In this document: in pieces, positions 35,341 through 43,743 of the stretch | Position numbering within the stretch: position 1 is the first letter of the stretch | Layout of the letters: every line of letters starts with the position of its first letter | NCBI RefSeq assembly: GCF_007860175.1 | Contig: NZ_SJPX01000004.1 | Coordinates: 372,001 to 436,000, forward strand | Length of the DNA stretch: 64,000 nt | Source: Rubripirellula reticaptiva | GTDB taxonomy: Bacteria > Planctomycetota > Planctomycetia > Pirellulales > Pirellulaceae | Direction of reading: 5' to 3' | Translations under genes and position numbers: made by a program | The notes under the pieces: generated by a model | Seen by the model: only the letters and a program-made list of their open reading frames with translations | Told to the model about the DNA's origin: nothing | Databases searched by the model: none

Positions 35341-35883
35341 TCAGCGTACGGCGTCTCGCACATCCATCAGGGCAAACCCAAGCAGGTTCTGTCCCTGCCA
35401 AGTATCGGGATGCTTCGCTCGCTCGTCGTCAGCTTTGAGGCCGATGCCCCACACCCGATCGTATGGACTCGCTTCCACGAGGACAGACTCACCTGTACTG
35501 ATCAAGAACGTTTTCAATTCTGAGTTCTGATCGAACTTCGCAACATTGCCTTCGGTGACAAGCCGCCGAGCATCTGCCGTCCACACACCGTCGTTGAAAT
35601 TCTGCACTTTGCGACCGAGTGCTTTAACCGTTTTCGCATCCGGTGCGACAAGGATTTCGGCAAGAGTTTCGTCGTCTTCAAACAAACGAGCCTTAGCCGC
35701 CATCATCCAATGCTCTGCTGTTGGGTAGAATACACTGTCGATTGTGAACGATGATTCGTACCACTGGCTGAAACAGGATTTGGTGATTTTGCCAGTCTTC
35801 GACGGTTGATGGCCCCAGAAATACAGATACTCGAAGGTTTCACCCTCGGAACATCGCTGACGCAGTGAATTGAGATCGAGCAT
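35341..35883 (-). CDS. NADAR-family protein (YbiA-like N-glycosidase fold)
   Basis: A 180-residue protein of NADAR type: FWGH near residue 23, SQWYESSFTIDSVFYPTAEHWMMAAKARLF (residues about 40-70, including the conserved E-H-x-M-x-x-x-K), and the C-terminal YDRVWGIGL followed by GQNLLGFALMDVRD. NADAR proteins hydrolyse N-glycosidic bonds of ADP-ribose-linked metabolites, and some remove ADP-ribose from guanine as antitoxins. The catalytic Glu and Trp positions look intact. It is monocistronic and divergent from the lipoprotein phosphatase gene. A link with the DUF7002-like gene 1 kb away is possible but unproven. Confidence 0.85.
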   Translation of the reverse strand: MLDLNSLRQRCSEGETFEYLYFWGHQPSKTGKITKSCFSQWYESSFTIDSVFYPTAEHWMMAAKARLFEDDETLAEILVAPDAKTVKALGRKVQNFNDGVWTADARRLVTEGNVAKFDQNSELKTFLISTGESVLVEASPYDRVWGIGLKADDERAKHPDTWQGQNLLGFALMDVRDAVR

Positions 35884-35946
35884 TTTGACACCGAGAAGAA
35901 CAAGAAGTTGTTTTGTGTTGCGACAAGATTTTAATGGAATTGGTTC

Positions 35947-36828
35947 ATGAAAAAACTGACGGGATGGATTCTGATTTTGGCGTTCGTTTCCGGTTGCTCG
36001 AAATCGGCGACGGTCGAAGCTCCGGGGGAGCCAGCGCCAACCGCTTCACAACTAGCCGATTCCAGCACAGCTATCTCCGTGCTCGCTTGGAATCTGGAGT
36101 CTGGTCGAAATGATCCCGATGTGATCGCTGCACAACTCACAGATCTTTCCGGTTACGACATCTACTGTCTGTCGGAAGTTCATGCCGACAATTTTGGCAA
36201 GTACACGAATGCTCTCCCGACTGGCTTCGTCTCGGTTAACTCGTCTCTCGGCGGTGGCGACCGATTACAGATCATCTTCAACAGTAATCGGTTTGAGCAA
36301 CTGCAACAGAAAGAACTTCACGATCACGGCGAATACAAACTGAACAACGGCCACCATCGTTCTCCGTTGTTTGTTCGCCTAAAGGATCGAGCAAGTGGCA
36401 CCGAGTTCATCGTTATGACAAATCACTTGGCTCGCAGAAATGCCGAGTTGAGAAAGCAACAAGCAATCGGAATGCGTGAATGGGCGAGAGATCAGAATGC
36501 AGCCATAGTCAACGTCGGTGATTTCAACATGGATTTTGATTTCCGAACACAGCAAGGCAACAGTGCCTTCCCCGAAATGCTTCGAGACAATATCTGGTTG
36601 TGGGTGAAGCCAGAGAAGTTCATCGATACAAATTGGTCTGATCCAGACGGTGACGGCAAAGACAATTACCCAGACTCAATGTTGGATTTTGCATTTGTGG
36701 CAGGACCGGCCAAGGACTGGAAACCAGTTTGTCGAGTGATTGTTCGGGAAGGAGACTTCCCGGATGATGAATCGACTAGTGACCACAGACCGATTGAACT
36801 CAGAATAACCATCGCCAATGGCCGTTGA
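35947..36828 (+). CDS. lipoprotein of the endonuclease/exonuclease/phosphatase family
   Basis: A 293-residue protein with a lipoprotein signal: hydrophobic WILILAF and lipobox V-S-G-C with Cys17. The mature part has the EEP fold: ISVLAWNLESG (Asn, Glu), LSEVHADN, FIVMTNHLARRN, VNVGDFNMDFD and the terminal TSDHRPIEL (Asp-His). All main catalytic positions seem present. Substrate (nucleic acid, phosphoinositide or other phosphodiester) cannot be read. It would sit at the outer face of a membrane. It heads a three-gene operon; its stop overlaps the next ATG. Confidence 0.8.
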   Translation: MKKLTGWILILAFVSGCSKSATVEAPGEPAPTASQLADSSTAISVLAWNLESGRNDPDVIAAQLTDLSGYDIYCLSEVHADNFGKYTNALPTGFVSVNSSLGGGDRLQIIFNSNRFEQLQQKELHDHGEYKLNNGHHRSPLFVRLKDRASGTEFIVMTNHLARRNAELRKQQAIGMREWARDQNAAIVNVGDFNMDFDFRTQQGNSAFPEMLRDNIWLWVKPEKFIDTNWSDPDGDGKDNYPDSMLDFAFVAGPAKDWKPVCRVIVREGDFPDDESTSDHRPIELRITIANGR

Positions 36829-37504
36829 TTTCGAAAAGCTGATCGTTAGGACACCGTACTTGTTCCACCTGACCTATCTGCCGTCTCTGGAGCGAATCCG
36901 GCGATCTATGACGCTAGAGTCGGCTGGAAGGCTTCTTGAGCTTGGCAGCAAGCAGGAGTGGCTCAGGAAGCGACGAGAAGAGATGCTCCCGTTCAGAATC
37001 GGAGATGACCAAGTTGTCTTAACAGATCAGCGCCCACTGACCGCTGGCAATGTTGATTTCCAAGATGGATGGGATGTCAGTGATCTTGTGGAGTCCGTGA
37101 ACCGCCGAGTGTTCTTTTGGCGTGGCAATCACGACGGTTTGCTGAGCAAAGATCGTGGTCACTTCGGCACATACAGTGAACGAGGGGAACAACTTGTCTT
37201 CCTTAGAATCCCTTTCGGGGATGCTGTAGCCATTACGGAAAACAGCAATCCAGAATACTGTCGGTTCAACTCTGGTGGGCCACGGTGTTCTGGAGGAAAG
37301 AAAAGTCCGAGGGGGCCAAGGACTTTTATGGAAGCGAACCAAGCGGATTTCACGTTTGGCAAAGTTCGAGAAGTTGTTTTTCGGGATGTGTTTTATCTTC
37401 CCGACTCAACTGAGATTTGTCACGGTTCATGGGAAGGGGAGTGGCAAATATTTCGCTTCGACGACGTTCAGCGTGATCAACAGACCAATGAGGCAACGAG
37501 ATGA
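36818..37504 (+). CDS. DUF7002-like protein, possible ADP-ribosyltransferase fold
   Basis: A 228-residue protein starting inside the end of the lipoprotein gene. YLFHLTYLPSLERIRRS near residue 14, VVLTDQRPLT near 64, and VNRRVFFWRGNHDGLLSKDRGHFGTY near 93 fit the DUF7002 pattern (HlT-start, RDQ-P and VFFW blocks). DUF7002 has a fold and an 'H...FFW' arrangement related to DarT-like or ART-like enzymes; this is from memory and moderate. No transmembrane segment. It overlaps the next gene by ATGA. If it is an ART-like toxin, the nearby NADAR protein could be an antitoxin, but they are not in one operon. Confidence 0.55.
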   Translation: MAVDFEKLIVRTPYLFHLTYLPSLERIRRSMTLESAGRLLELGSKQEWLRKRREEMLPFRIGDDQVVLTDQRPLTAGNVDFQDGWDVSDLVESVNRRVFFWRGNHDGLLSKDRGHFGTYSERGEQLVFLRIPFGDAVAITENSNPEYCRFNSGGPRCSGGKKSPRGPRTFMEANQADFTFGKVREVVFRDVFYLPDSTEICHGSWEGEWQIFRFDDVQRDQQTNEATR

Positions 37505-37791
37505 AATTAAGAATTGCTGACGGTGAGTACCGCAACTCGTTTCATCACGACATTCAAGTATCGGAGTTTGCCTACAGCCCGAAAGATCAGTGTTTGGTCT
37601 TCACGCTCGGAATCTCAGACGGCTTCTATCCTTCAAACTATGAAACAAAAATTCCGATCCAACGCATTGTATTTCACAAAGACTACATCTTAATTATGGT
37701 CGAGGGTAAACAGAATGTCCCTTTGTTGGCTGAGGAAATTGCAGAACGTAACGCTCACTACGCAAAAACAAGATCATCCGTTCGCATGTAA
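37501..37791 (+). CDS. small hypothetical protein (96 aa)
   Basis: Starts in an ATGA overlap with the DUF7002-like gene. The 96 residues form a predicted beta-rich domain (MKLRIADGEYRNSFHHDIQV, then CLVFTLGISDGFYPSNYETKI, then RIVFHKDYILIMVEGKQ) and a helical tail. No family is recognised. Translational coupling to the DUF7002-like protein suggests that the two work together, for example as an immunity or accessory protein. Confidence 0.55.
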   Translation: MKLRIADGEYRNSFHHDIQVSEFAYSPKDQCLVFTLGISDGFYPSNYETKIPIQRIVFHKDYILIMVEGKQNVPLLAEEIAERNAHYAKTRSSVRM

Positions 37792-37863
37792 TTACCCGAC
37801 AAACCATCGAGAAATTTTTCGGAAGCTGTGGCGTACTGTAGCTTCAATTAGGGGCAAGGCATC

Positions 37864-38418
37864 ATGACAATCATCATTGCCAACAAAAGATCGAAGCCAG
37901 AGAACCTTCGCAAGAAACACGGAGAAGACATCGAGATCATCGATGTCACTTCAAAGGCTGATGAACCGTGGGTTCACTTTTCTCCATTTTGGCCGCATGG
38001 AAATATTCCAGTTCCCTTTTCGGATGGTGTTGTTGCCACTTGTGTCGAAGGGATCTGGCAGGCACTCAAAGTCTTCGAGACAGAAGATGTCGATGAATCA
38101 AAACTTCATGTGACAAACATGAAGGGATTGAAAAGAACCGTTCGTCGTCTTGGAAATGTCCGAGGTCACAGGAAGGGATTGCATGGCGACGAACTTCTTC
38201 CTTACCGAGAAGCACGACAGGTGATCTACCTGCCGATCTTCAAGTGGATGCTGGAAAACTGCGTACAGGACGAGGTGGAGCAACTTCGACAAATGTCTTC
38301 AGAAAAAGCAGTTGTGCTTCTGGATTACACGACAAACGGCGATCTCGACAATTTGAGATCGCCGTTGTCACACGCTGCTTTGGTCAAGCGCTACATCGAA
38401 GTAGAGTGGCCTGTTTGA
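37864..38418 (+). CDS. DUF6939-like protein
   Basis: A 184-residue protein with a distinctive core: IIDVTSKADEPWVHFSPFWPHGNIPVPFSDG (residues about 25-58), CVEGIWQALKVFETEDVD, LKRTVRRLGNVRGHRKG and LPYREARQVIYLPIFKWML. The pattern fits DUF6939, which I recall in phage and mobile-element contexts. The VEGIWQALKVF segment recalls the substrate-binding strand of NADAR proteins, so a distant relation to the NADAR fold is possible; this is inference. It has its own short upstream gap of 72 bases and the frame is intact. Confidence 0.6.
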   Translation: MTIIIANKRSKPENLRKKHGEDIEIIDVTSKADEPWVHFSPFWPHGNIPVPFSDGVVATCVEGIWQALKVFETEDVDESKLHVTNMKGLKRTVRRLGNVRGHRKGLHGDELLPYREARQVIYLPIFKWMLENCVQDEVEQLRQMSSEKAVVLLDYTTNGDLDNLRSPLSHAALVKRYIEVEWPV

Positions 38419-38454
38419 TCGATGGGCACTCCACCCATCCTTGGTTAAATCAAC

Positions 38455-38571
38455 TTAGTCGTCGTACTTCAAGTCGCTTCGGTCAATGAATGCTTGGTAG
38501 CAACTGAGGGCATTGATGACAGGACGACACAACCTACGACGGCGGTCACGGTCTGCATCTCCGATTCTCAC
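38455..38571 (-). CDS. possible 38-residue peptide downstream of a stop codon
   Basis: A frame beginning with GTG at 38571 immediately after the TGA of the 63-residue gene and in the same frame. The peptide is rich in Arg at the start (DADRDRRRRL) and ends in YQAFIDRSDLKYDD. It could be a separate tiny gene, or the tail of a former 102-residue protein that a nonsense mutation has split. Composition looks protein-like, but nothing else supports it. Confidence 0.3.
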   Translation of the reverse strand: MRIGDADRDRRRRLCRPVINALSCYQAFIDRSDLKYDD

Positions 38572-38763
38572 TCAATCAACTTCTTCGACTTCATACACAC
38601 GAATTGTACCGTACTGAAACGACTCACGAGTGATGCGGTGTCGCACCTGCCTACCTTCTTGCTCCTCAATTAAGCAGTGGTTCTTACGACCGGCGATCTG
38701 TCTGTCCAAACCGTCTTCGTCGTACCATCGATTGTCATTTATCACAAACGTCAGAAACGCCAT
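38572..38763 (-). CDS. small hypothetical protein (63 aa)
   Basis: ATG at 38763 overlaps the stop of the 238-residue gene (TGATG). The 63 residues (MAFLTFVINDNRWYDEDGLD..., ending EVEEVD) look like a small beta-rich protein of unknown family. The coupled start supports expression with the upstream gene. A longer frame opening at 38847 exists but would lie inside the upstream gene, so the overlap start is preferred. Confidence 0.5.
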   Translation of the reverse strand: MAFLTFVINDNRWYDEDGLDRQIAGRKNHCLIEEQEGRQVRHRITRESFQYGTIRVYEVEEVD

Positions 38764-39479
38764 CAGAAGCCCTCCTTCAACCAGTTGCACGACTCTTGAG
38801 CAGGAAGTTCTCGATGCAAACATGCTTGGCCCAAGCCACTCCACCATTGCAATCGGTCATCGACATTGACTTCAACCATTACTTGATTTCTGCGGTAGGA
38901 CTCGTCGATTACGGTTTTGACTCGGTACGGAGTCCCGTGTTGGCTTTCTGCTGTCATCTCATGAGTTTGTCCTATTTGGCTGGCGAGTTTTTCAATGGGC
39001 ATCCCCCTAAACGGCTCAAGGTGAGCTTCGGCGATGGCTACAGACTCTTCACGTGATAAAGGACGTAGGTAGACTCCCGTTCCCTTTTCCTTGTCATCTG
39101 TTTCTTCGACGATGACGCCTTCGTCTTCGGCGTACTGATACCACCATGTTCCGCTGCACAGTGCCCACGACTGATCGAAGCCATATCTCGATTCTCGAAC
39201 AAGTTCGATGGCTCGCTTCTTCGTCTTCGCAATTACCAACTGGCGATTGAAATTTCGCTGCCAAACTTTGAAGCGGGGCAGTTTTCCAGATGTAGCAAAC
39301 TCATCAGATTCTAGTCGCTCAATCTGTTCCAGATACGGTTGAACATGGTCTCGGAGTATCGTGAGAGCTTGCTCCCTTGCGTCCAAATATGTGGTGATAT
39401 CAATGTCGTTGTCTTGCTTGACTTCAGCGATGGCAAGATTTGGCCCGTCACCCGAAAGCCTCCATCCTTGGTTTGGCAT
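38763..39479 (-). CDS. hypothetical protein (238 aa)
   Basis: ATG at 39479 has a strong ribosome site (AAGGAGG) a few bases upstream, one of the clearest in the window. The protein has an N-terminal part with DIDITTYLDAREQALTILRDHV, a middle with KTKKRAIELVRESRYGFDQSW, and a C-terminus with VMVEVNVDDRLQWWSGLG. No recognised domain. The acidic and aromatic composition is unlike its neighbours. It is the first gene of a small minus-strand operon with the 63-residue protein. Confidence 0.6.
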   Translation of the reverse strand: MPNQGWRLSGDGPNLAIAEVKQDNDIDITTYLDAREQALTILRDHVQPYLEQIERLESDEFATSGKLPRFKVWQRNFNRQLVIAKTKKRAIELVRESRYGFDQSWALCSGTWWYQYAEDEGVIVEETDDKEKGTGVYLRPLSREESVAIAEAHLEPFRGMPIEKLASQIGQTHEMTAESQHGTPYRVKTVIDESYRRNQVMVEVNVDDRLQWWSGLGQACLHRELPAQESCNWLKEGF

Positions 39480-39636
39480 TGTCGCCTCCTTTTCGTTTAA
39501 TCAGAGATCACAGCGCATAAAGATGCCTGTGAATGAATTTGGAAAAGCCGACAAGCAATGTCGGCATCCGCAGCTTCATCAGAAGCAGGCGGCGGACTCA
39601 GGGAGGCTCAAAAGTTGAGCACAGGCGAGTCACGAG

Positions 39637-39978
39637 TTGGGAAGAAGTAGCTTTGAAGTAAATGTCGTTGTTAAAAAAGAAGTTATCAGAAAGACGGAAA
39701 TAGGTCAAGAAAGATACCACAAAGGCAGATCTGCAAAGTGGCAGGCAGGTGAAAAGCTGATGGAAATGCTGCAAAAGCCTGTTGTTTGCGAAGCCGTTAA
39801 AAAGAAAGAAGAAGGAGCATCCTTTATACGGACTAATTTAACTAACTTCTTCACATCACTTATTCAGGCACCAGTTGAACAGACAATTCGACCAGTCGAA
39901 CATGATCCAGAGAGGATGCTGAGGCTCAACCCTGATGAGATCGCCGCTTACGTGCCTCCATACAGGCTGGCAGCGTGA
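39637..39978 (+). CDS. uncertain hypothetical protein (113 aa)
   Basis: TTG start at 39637 without a clear ribosome site. The frame encodes a Lys-rich N-terminal half (EVNVVVKKEVIRKTEIG) and a C-terminal half containing RPVEHDPERMLRLNPDEIAAYVPPYRLAA, which looks like a genuine protein tail. It may be the remnant of a longer gene. No family recognised. Confidence 0.3.
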   Translation: MGRSSFEVNVVVKKEVIRKTEIGQERYHKGRSAKWQAGEKLMEMLQKPVVCEAVKKKEEGASFIRTNLTNFFTSLIQAPVEQTIRPVEHDPERMLRLNPDEIAAYVPPYRLAA

Positions 39979-40418
39979 CCAAATCGACGACATAGGACTT
40001 CACCACAGACAATCCTGCTTTCATCTCGGTTATCAACGACGGAGAAACAGGGAAGCTATGTGCTTTCCTGTCGTCGCATTGACCGTGATAGACTTAGCAT
40101 CAGGTCGAGGACAAAATTGCGTTTACACACCCCTTAGACGCTGACTATTAAGAGACACACTCAGGGCCGAGAAAAGCCACATAAGTCCGAGAAATGACGA
40201 TGAGCCTGTTGCAGCCAGAAAAATGACAGTTCGCTCGTTGTTGATCAACAGGCTGACAATCTCGTCAATTGCCATGAACCTGTTGATAACATCACCGAAA
40301 TTCAGGCTGCATCAGTGTCGCAGGAACGACTCAGGCTGAGTCCTTCGTACACGCCGTCAACAAATGCAACGGGGGCATTCGCTGATCTTGTTAAAGCGAT
40401 CCTACGTCGTTCTCCAGA
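39979..40418 (+). other. gene-poor stretch inside the island
   Basis: No convincing gene on either strand. A plus frame without ATG, ending TAA at 40420-40422, reads protein-like over its last 60 codons (ending LVKAILRRSPD) and may be a decayed gene tail. No tRNA, hairpin with T-run or repeat array was seen. Confidence 0.4.
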
Positions 40419-41027
40419 TTAACAATCGTCGCCGGAATTAAACGGCAAGTCTGGTCTGACGACGGTTGGCCTGAACCATTTGATCTTCACCTGCTTCCTT
40501 CCTTTGCCGAAGCGAACTGCGTGAAGGTGCCCAGTCCTGATGTGGGCGTGATTGTGAGATCCCCTCGGTGCTGCCGCTGAGCCAGATTCACCAAGCGGCT
40601 GTTCGCCGATGAACAGTTCGTTGGTCCCGACATTCCAGCCAATTTTCCCACGACGACGAGCCTTGGCTATTAACTCCTCTTTTCGTTTGGGGCTGGCGGA
40701 TTTGAAGCGTTGCTTGTCCTTGGCGAGTACGTCGTATTCGAGCAGATTGTCTTCAGGACAATTGGCTATTAGCCCGACTGTGGCGACCAGCCGAATGCAG
40801 TTTTCGATGACTTCTCGACGCCGAGTGCCGGGAGAAATTTTCTGCGGGTCCATCTTCGCCTTTTCTCGCATCACTTCGCCAACCGTCGTTTTGCAGTCGA
40901 TTGGAAGAGGAACATGCCACGGTGCCAAAGCACCGTCAACCTCTCGATCCCCAAGGTCAATTCGCAGTATGATCTGGTCCGCTGGACCTTTGGGGCTAGG
41001 AATCTTGCCGTTTTGGCCTCGTCCGTT
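40419..41027 (-). pseudogene. 5'-truncated phage/plasmid-type protein
   Basis: The stretch from TTG 40928 gives 169 residues, but the frame stays open and protein-like for 33 more codons upstream (GKIPSPKGPADQII, then DLGDREVDG) until a stop at 41030-41028, and no normal start codon occurs there. The C-terminus carries a motif of the form HIRTGHLHAVRFGKG-x-x-QVKIKWFRPT, which I associate with mobile-element proteins distantly related to the AcrVA2-like family; that link is weak. The missing start and the abutting D12 methylase remnant suggest that the 5' end was deleted. An expressed truncated form starting at TTG is possible. Confidence 0.5.
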
Positions 41028-41458
41028 TCAATTCAGCGGGGCGGTTCATGGTTGGCTTCAATCACGGACGCATCGGAGCACCGCCTGAGCAAGTTCAAGC
41101 AATGCTGATGGATTGGCATCAATTGTTGCGTCAGAACGATGTGAATTTCGAAGTACGAGACTTTATGAACGTAAATTCACGGTCAGGCGACGTATTGTAC
41201 TGCGATCCTCCGTACGCAGTCGGCAAGGACCGATACTACTCGGGTAACATTGACTTTGATGAAATGTTCACGTGGCTGGAACGTCAAAGAGGTGAGTGGT
41301 TTCTCTCACTAAACGGATTCGTTGGTGAGGAAGATCGGCGGATTTCGGTTCCGCCGCACCTGTTCGATGAAGAGATTCAATTGGATGCAGGATTACGTCC
41401 ATTTCAGGCAGCCGATACGTCAAGAGTTACAAACTCGTTGTACGTTGGCTCTCCCTGA
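41000..41458 (+). pseudogene. D12-class adenine methyltransferase, N-terminal part missing
   Basis: The frame is open from 41000 (stop TAG at 40997) and encodes VRFNSAGRFMVGFNHGRIG, then LYCDPPYAVG (catalytic DPPY), then SLNGFVGEED. These are the middle and C-terminal motifs of Dam/D12 N6-adenine methylases. The N-terminal SAM-binding FxGxG region of about 150 residues is absent on the plus strand upstream, where other frames give nothing recognisable. The first ATG (41048) would leave 136 residues, too short for activity. It faces head-to-head with the truncated gene on the minus strand. Confidence 0.7.
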
Positions 41459-41686
41459 TGCATGCGACTATTCAACAGTCACTGAATGCCGCACGTTTGA
41501 AGCATGTTGATTTCGTTGCCTCAGCCGACACTGCTCTGCATCAAGTTCTGTCGTCTTGTGTGACCCCAAAGGGTTATAGCAGTCCGAGTTCGGCGATCGG
41601 CTCAACGTCTACTTGAAGATCGCCGTAGTCCTTGCGAAACCATTCCACGATCGCTGATCTTGGCTTCAATTATTCTGCAACCGGAC

Positions 41687-43312
41687 TCAATTGTTTTTCA
41701 GTTCCTCGCTTCCAGTGTCTTCAGATTTGAGTGCATCCAAGAATGGTCGGAAATGGTCCTGAAATTCTATCAGGGCTTCCGCAACTTTCTCATAGGGGCG
41801 GTCGGCGTAGCGATCTGTATCTTTGCCAGACACTCTACCGCTGCCGTCAACTTTACGTGCGTTGATCAAATCCGCAATCTCGCCTCCAAATTTTGGGCGA
41901 ACGAGATTCGGTAAGATCTTGCGAATCGTCTTAAAGCTGTGGCGAGGAAAGTCAGCATGATCTCGACCGATTTTTGTGACAACGCCAATTCTCCTGCTGG
42001 ATTTGGATGGTTTCGCTTGCCACCACTGTGAAAAGTATTGCTGTGGATTCTTCCAGTCTTCCCGATACCAAGGATGACCGCTCTCGCTGACGATCAAGCG
42101 GTCGCATCCGATCGTTCGAGAACGTACTTCCGCCCATTGTGCGAGAATTGCGACTTCGGGCCAAAGCAGCCACTCGCCGTATTCACCGGTCTTTGGGCGA
42201 TCGAAGATGACCCAAGTTCCTTCCCTATTTGTAACTGGATGCCGATCGAAGATATCGTCTACTTCCAGTCGCCCAACTTCCGCCGCCTGCATCGCACAAT
42301 TGACTGACAAACCCAAAAGCATCTTGCCAAACTGATTGAGATGTCCTGCGATCGTGGCAAGCTGGTCTGGTGTGTAAGTGTTGCCAGACACTCGACGAGT
42401 CTGGTTTTTCTTCCGATCGGAATGCAATGAATCGGCAGTGCGTTTGATTCGGATGGCACCCTTTGGCAATTCCCACCGCCAATCAGCTTCTTCATCAATC
42501 CAGACCAGAATTGCCCACAGGCAATCCATCGTATGCTTGGCGTGATCTGCGGAGATCGGCTTGCCAGTGTGGCTGCTGACCGGTCGTGTGCGCCAACCTG
42601 CAAAGATTTCGTCAATCTTGTTCTTGTCGGTCAGTTCCCAAATGGGGAAGTTAGCCATGTTCGTCTTGAAGCGTTTTGCGATGTCCAAGTAGTTCTGAAC
42701 GGAGGGCGAAGGCAAGCCATTGTCTTTCCGCTTTCCTGTTTTCTTCCTGAACTTCCGATAGCCGTCGATGGCATCAAAGAAAGTTCTCGTTTCAACTCTG
42801 CTCGGATCACTCGGAACTGTTGTCCGAAGTTGTCCGATCAGGTCAGAGGGAAACGATTCAAAGCGAGCATCCGCAGTTGCCATTGCTTCGGCGAGCGCTC
42901 CACGGACGGTCGAATCGACGAGTTGCTTGAGTTCTTTCTCACCACGAGCAATCACAGATGGATCATCAGCGACGATATCCAGCCCAAGTTCTCGTAGCTC
43001 GTGAAGTCGCTGAGCTTCTTCGCTGGCTTGTCCTTCATTGTTGCGAGCAAAGTCCGAAACACGTAGGACCAAGCGTTCACCTGCTGCCAGCTTCTTGGCG
43101 TGAGATAGAACAGATCCGGCCCAGTGGTCAATCTCGTGATACTGGCACTGACGTTCAAACAGGTTGCGAAGGTCGGCCAGTCTTCGTTCCATCTCAGACG
43201 TGCCCACATCCCTGATGTTGCCGACGCTGAATCGTTTGTCGCCGACTTCCGGTCGGACGTAGCCTCGTTTGTCAGGACTGGGAAGGCGTCCTCGGTTGGT
43301 TCGTTTAGTCAT
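41687..43312 (-). CDS. divergent tyrosine-recombinase-type integrase
   Basis: 541 residues from ATG 43312, which has a GAGGAG ribosome site; an upstream in-frame ATG at 43441 would translate through the repeat region and is not preferred. An N-terminal arm-binding-like part precedes a SAM-like core domain (about 170-290) and a catalytic region (about 300-500). The tyrosine-recombinase core can be traced: LSVNCAMQAAEVGRLEVDDI where TGMR-x-x-E is usual (Arg replaced by Gln), PRHSFKTIRKILPNL where HxLRHT is usual (second Arg replaced by Lys), and DRYADRPYEKV with a candidate nucleophile Tyr. It is next to tRNA-Ala and would catalyse island integration, although the substitutions raise doubt about activity. 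Confidence 0.75.
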   Translation of the reverse strand: MTKRTNRGRLPSPDKRGYVRPEVGDKRFSVGNIRDVGTSEMERRLADLRNLFERQCQYHEIDHWAGSVLSHAKKLAAGERLVLRVSDFARNNEGQASEEAQRLHELRELGLDIVADDPSVIARGEKELKQLVDSTVRGALAEAMATADARFESFPSDLIGQLRTTVPSDPSRVETRTFFDAIDGYRKFRKKTGKRKDNGLPSPSVQNYLDIAKRFKTNMANFPIWELTDKNKIDEIFAGWRTRPVSSHTGKPISADHAKHTMDCLWAILVWIDEEADWRWELPKGAIRIKRTADSLHSDRKKNQTRRVSGNTYTPDQLATIAGHLNQFGKMLLGLSVNCAMQAAEVGRLEVDDIFDRHPVTNREGTWVIFDRPKTGEYGEWLLWPEVAILAQWAEVRSRTIGCDRLIVSESGHPWYREDWKNPQQYFSQWWQAKPSKSSRRIGVVTKIGRDHADFPRHSFKTIRKILPNLVRPKFGGEIADLINARKVDGSGRVSGKDTDRYADRPYEKVAEALIEFQDHFRPFLDALKSEDTGSEELKNN

Positions 43313-43382
43313 CTGTGCAGGCTCCTCGGAGAGTTTTGAGTGGAGAAACTGCCTGCGTAGCTGGTGTCCGTTAGAAAGTCGA

Positions 43383-43425
43383 AATCCGACATAATCCGAC
43401 ACGAAATCCGACACAGAATCCGACA
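43383..43425 (+). repeat. four short direct repeats beside the integrase
   Basis: AATCCGACA occurs at 43383-43391, 43393-43401, 43405-43413 and 43417-43425, at spacings of 10, 12 and 12 bases, that is about one helical turn. They lie between the integrase start and the tRNA gene, where arm-type integrase sites or an integrase operator would be expected. Confidence 0.6.
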
Positions 43426-43502
43426 CTGCCAGTGAACTCACACTTGGCGGAATGCCACGAAATGCCGTAAATCGCTGGTGCTAAAGGAGATAGGGATACG
43501 AA

Positions 43503-43534
43503 AAAAGCCGCTTGTGAAATCACAAGCGGCTTTT
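43503..43534 (-). terminator. rho-independent terminator after tRNA-Ala
   Basis: A perfect 14-base-pair stem (AAAAGCCGCTTGTG, loop AAAT read on plus, CACAAGCGGCTTTT) directly 3' of the tRNA on the minus strand, followed by more T residues on that strand. It is symmetrical enough to work in both directions and so separates the tRNA from the island. Confidence 0.85.
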
Positions 43535-43537
43535 GAG

Positions 43538-43610
<73 letters not shown>

Positions 43611-43743
43611 GGATTGGGCCGCCTTGGGGGGCGACCGGCGCGGGTAACACTTGCCAAGCAAGGCTTGGATTGCGTTTCCCACGAGACGAAGAAAATAGCA
43701 GGTTGATTTCGAGTGCGTCAAGTGGCGGTGCGAAGAGATTGCT

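Noticed and set aside
39547-39565. Hairpin GCCGAC/GTCGGC as a terminator
   Set aside because: Only six base pairs with a 7-base loop and no T-run on either side.
40198-40422. A further small gene before the truncated minus-strand gene
   Set aside because: Protein-like tail but no normal start and no ribosome site; kept only as a possible remnant in the intergenic note.
43383-43425. CRISPR array
   Set aside because: Four 9-base units spaced by 1-3 bases are far too short for repeats and spacers, and no cas gene is present.
43313-43441. N-terminal extension of the integrase to 43441
   Set aside because: It would translate the short repeats into a Ser-Asp-Val run with no domain match; the ATG at 43312 has a good ribosome site.
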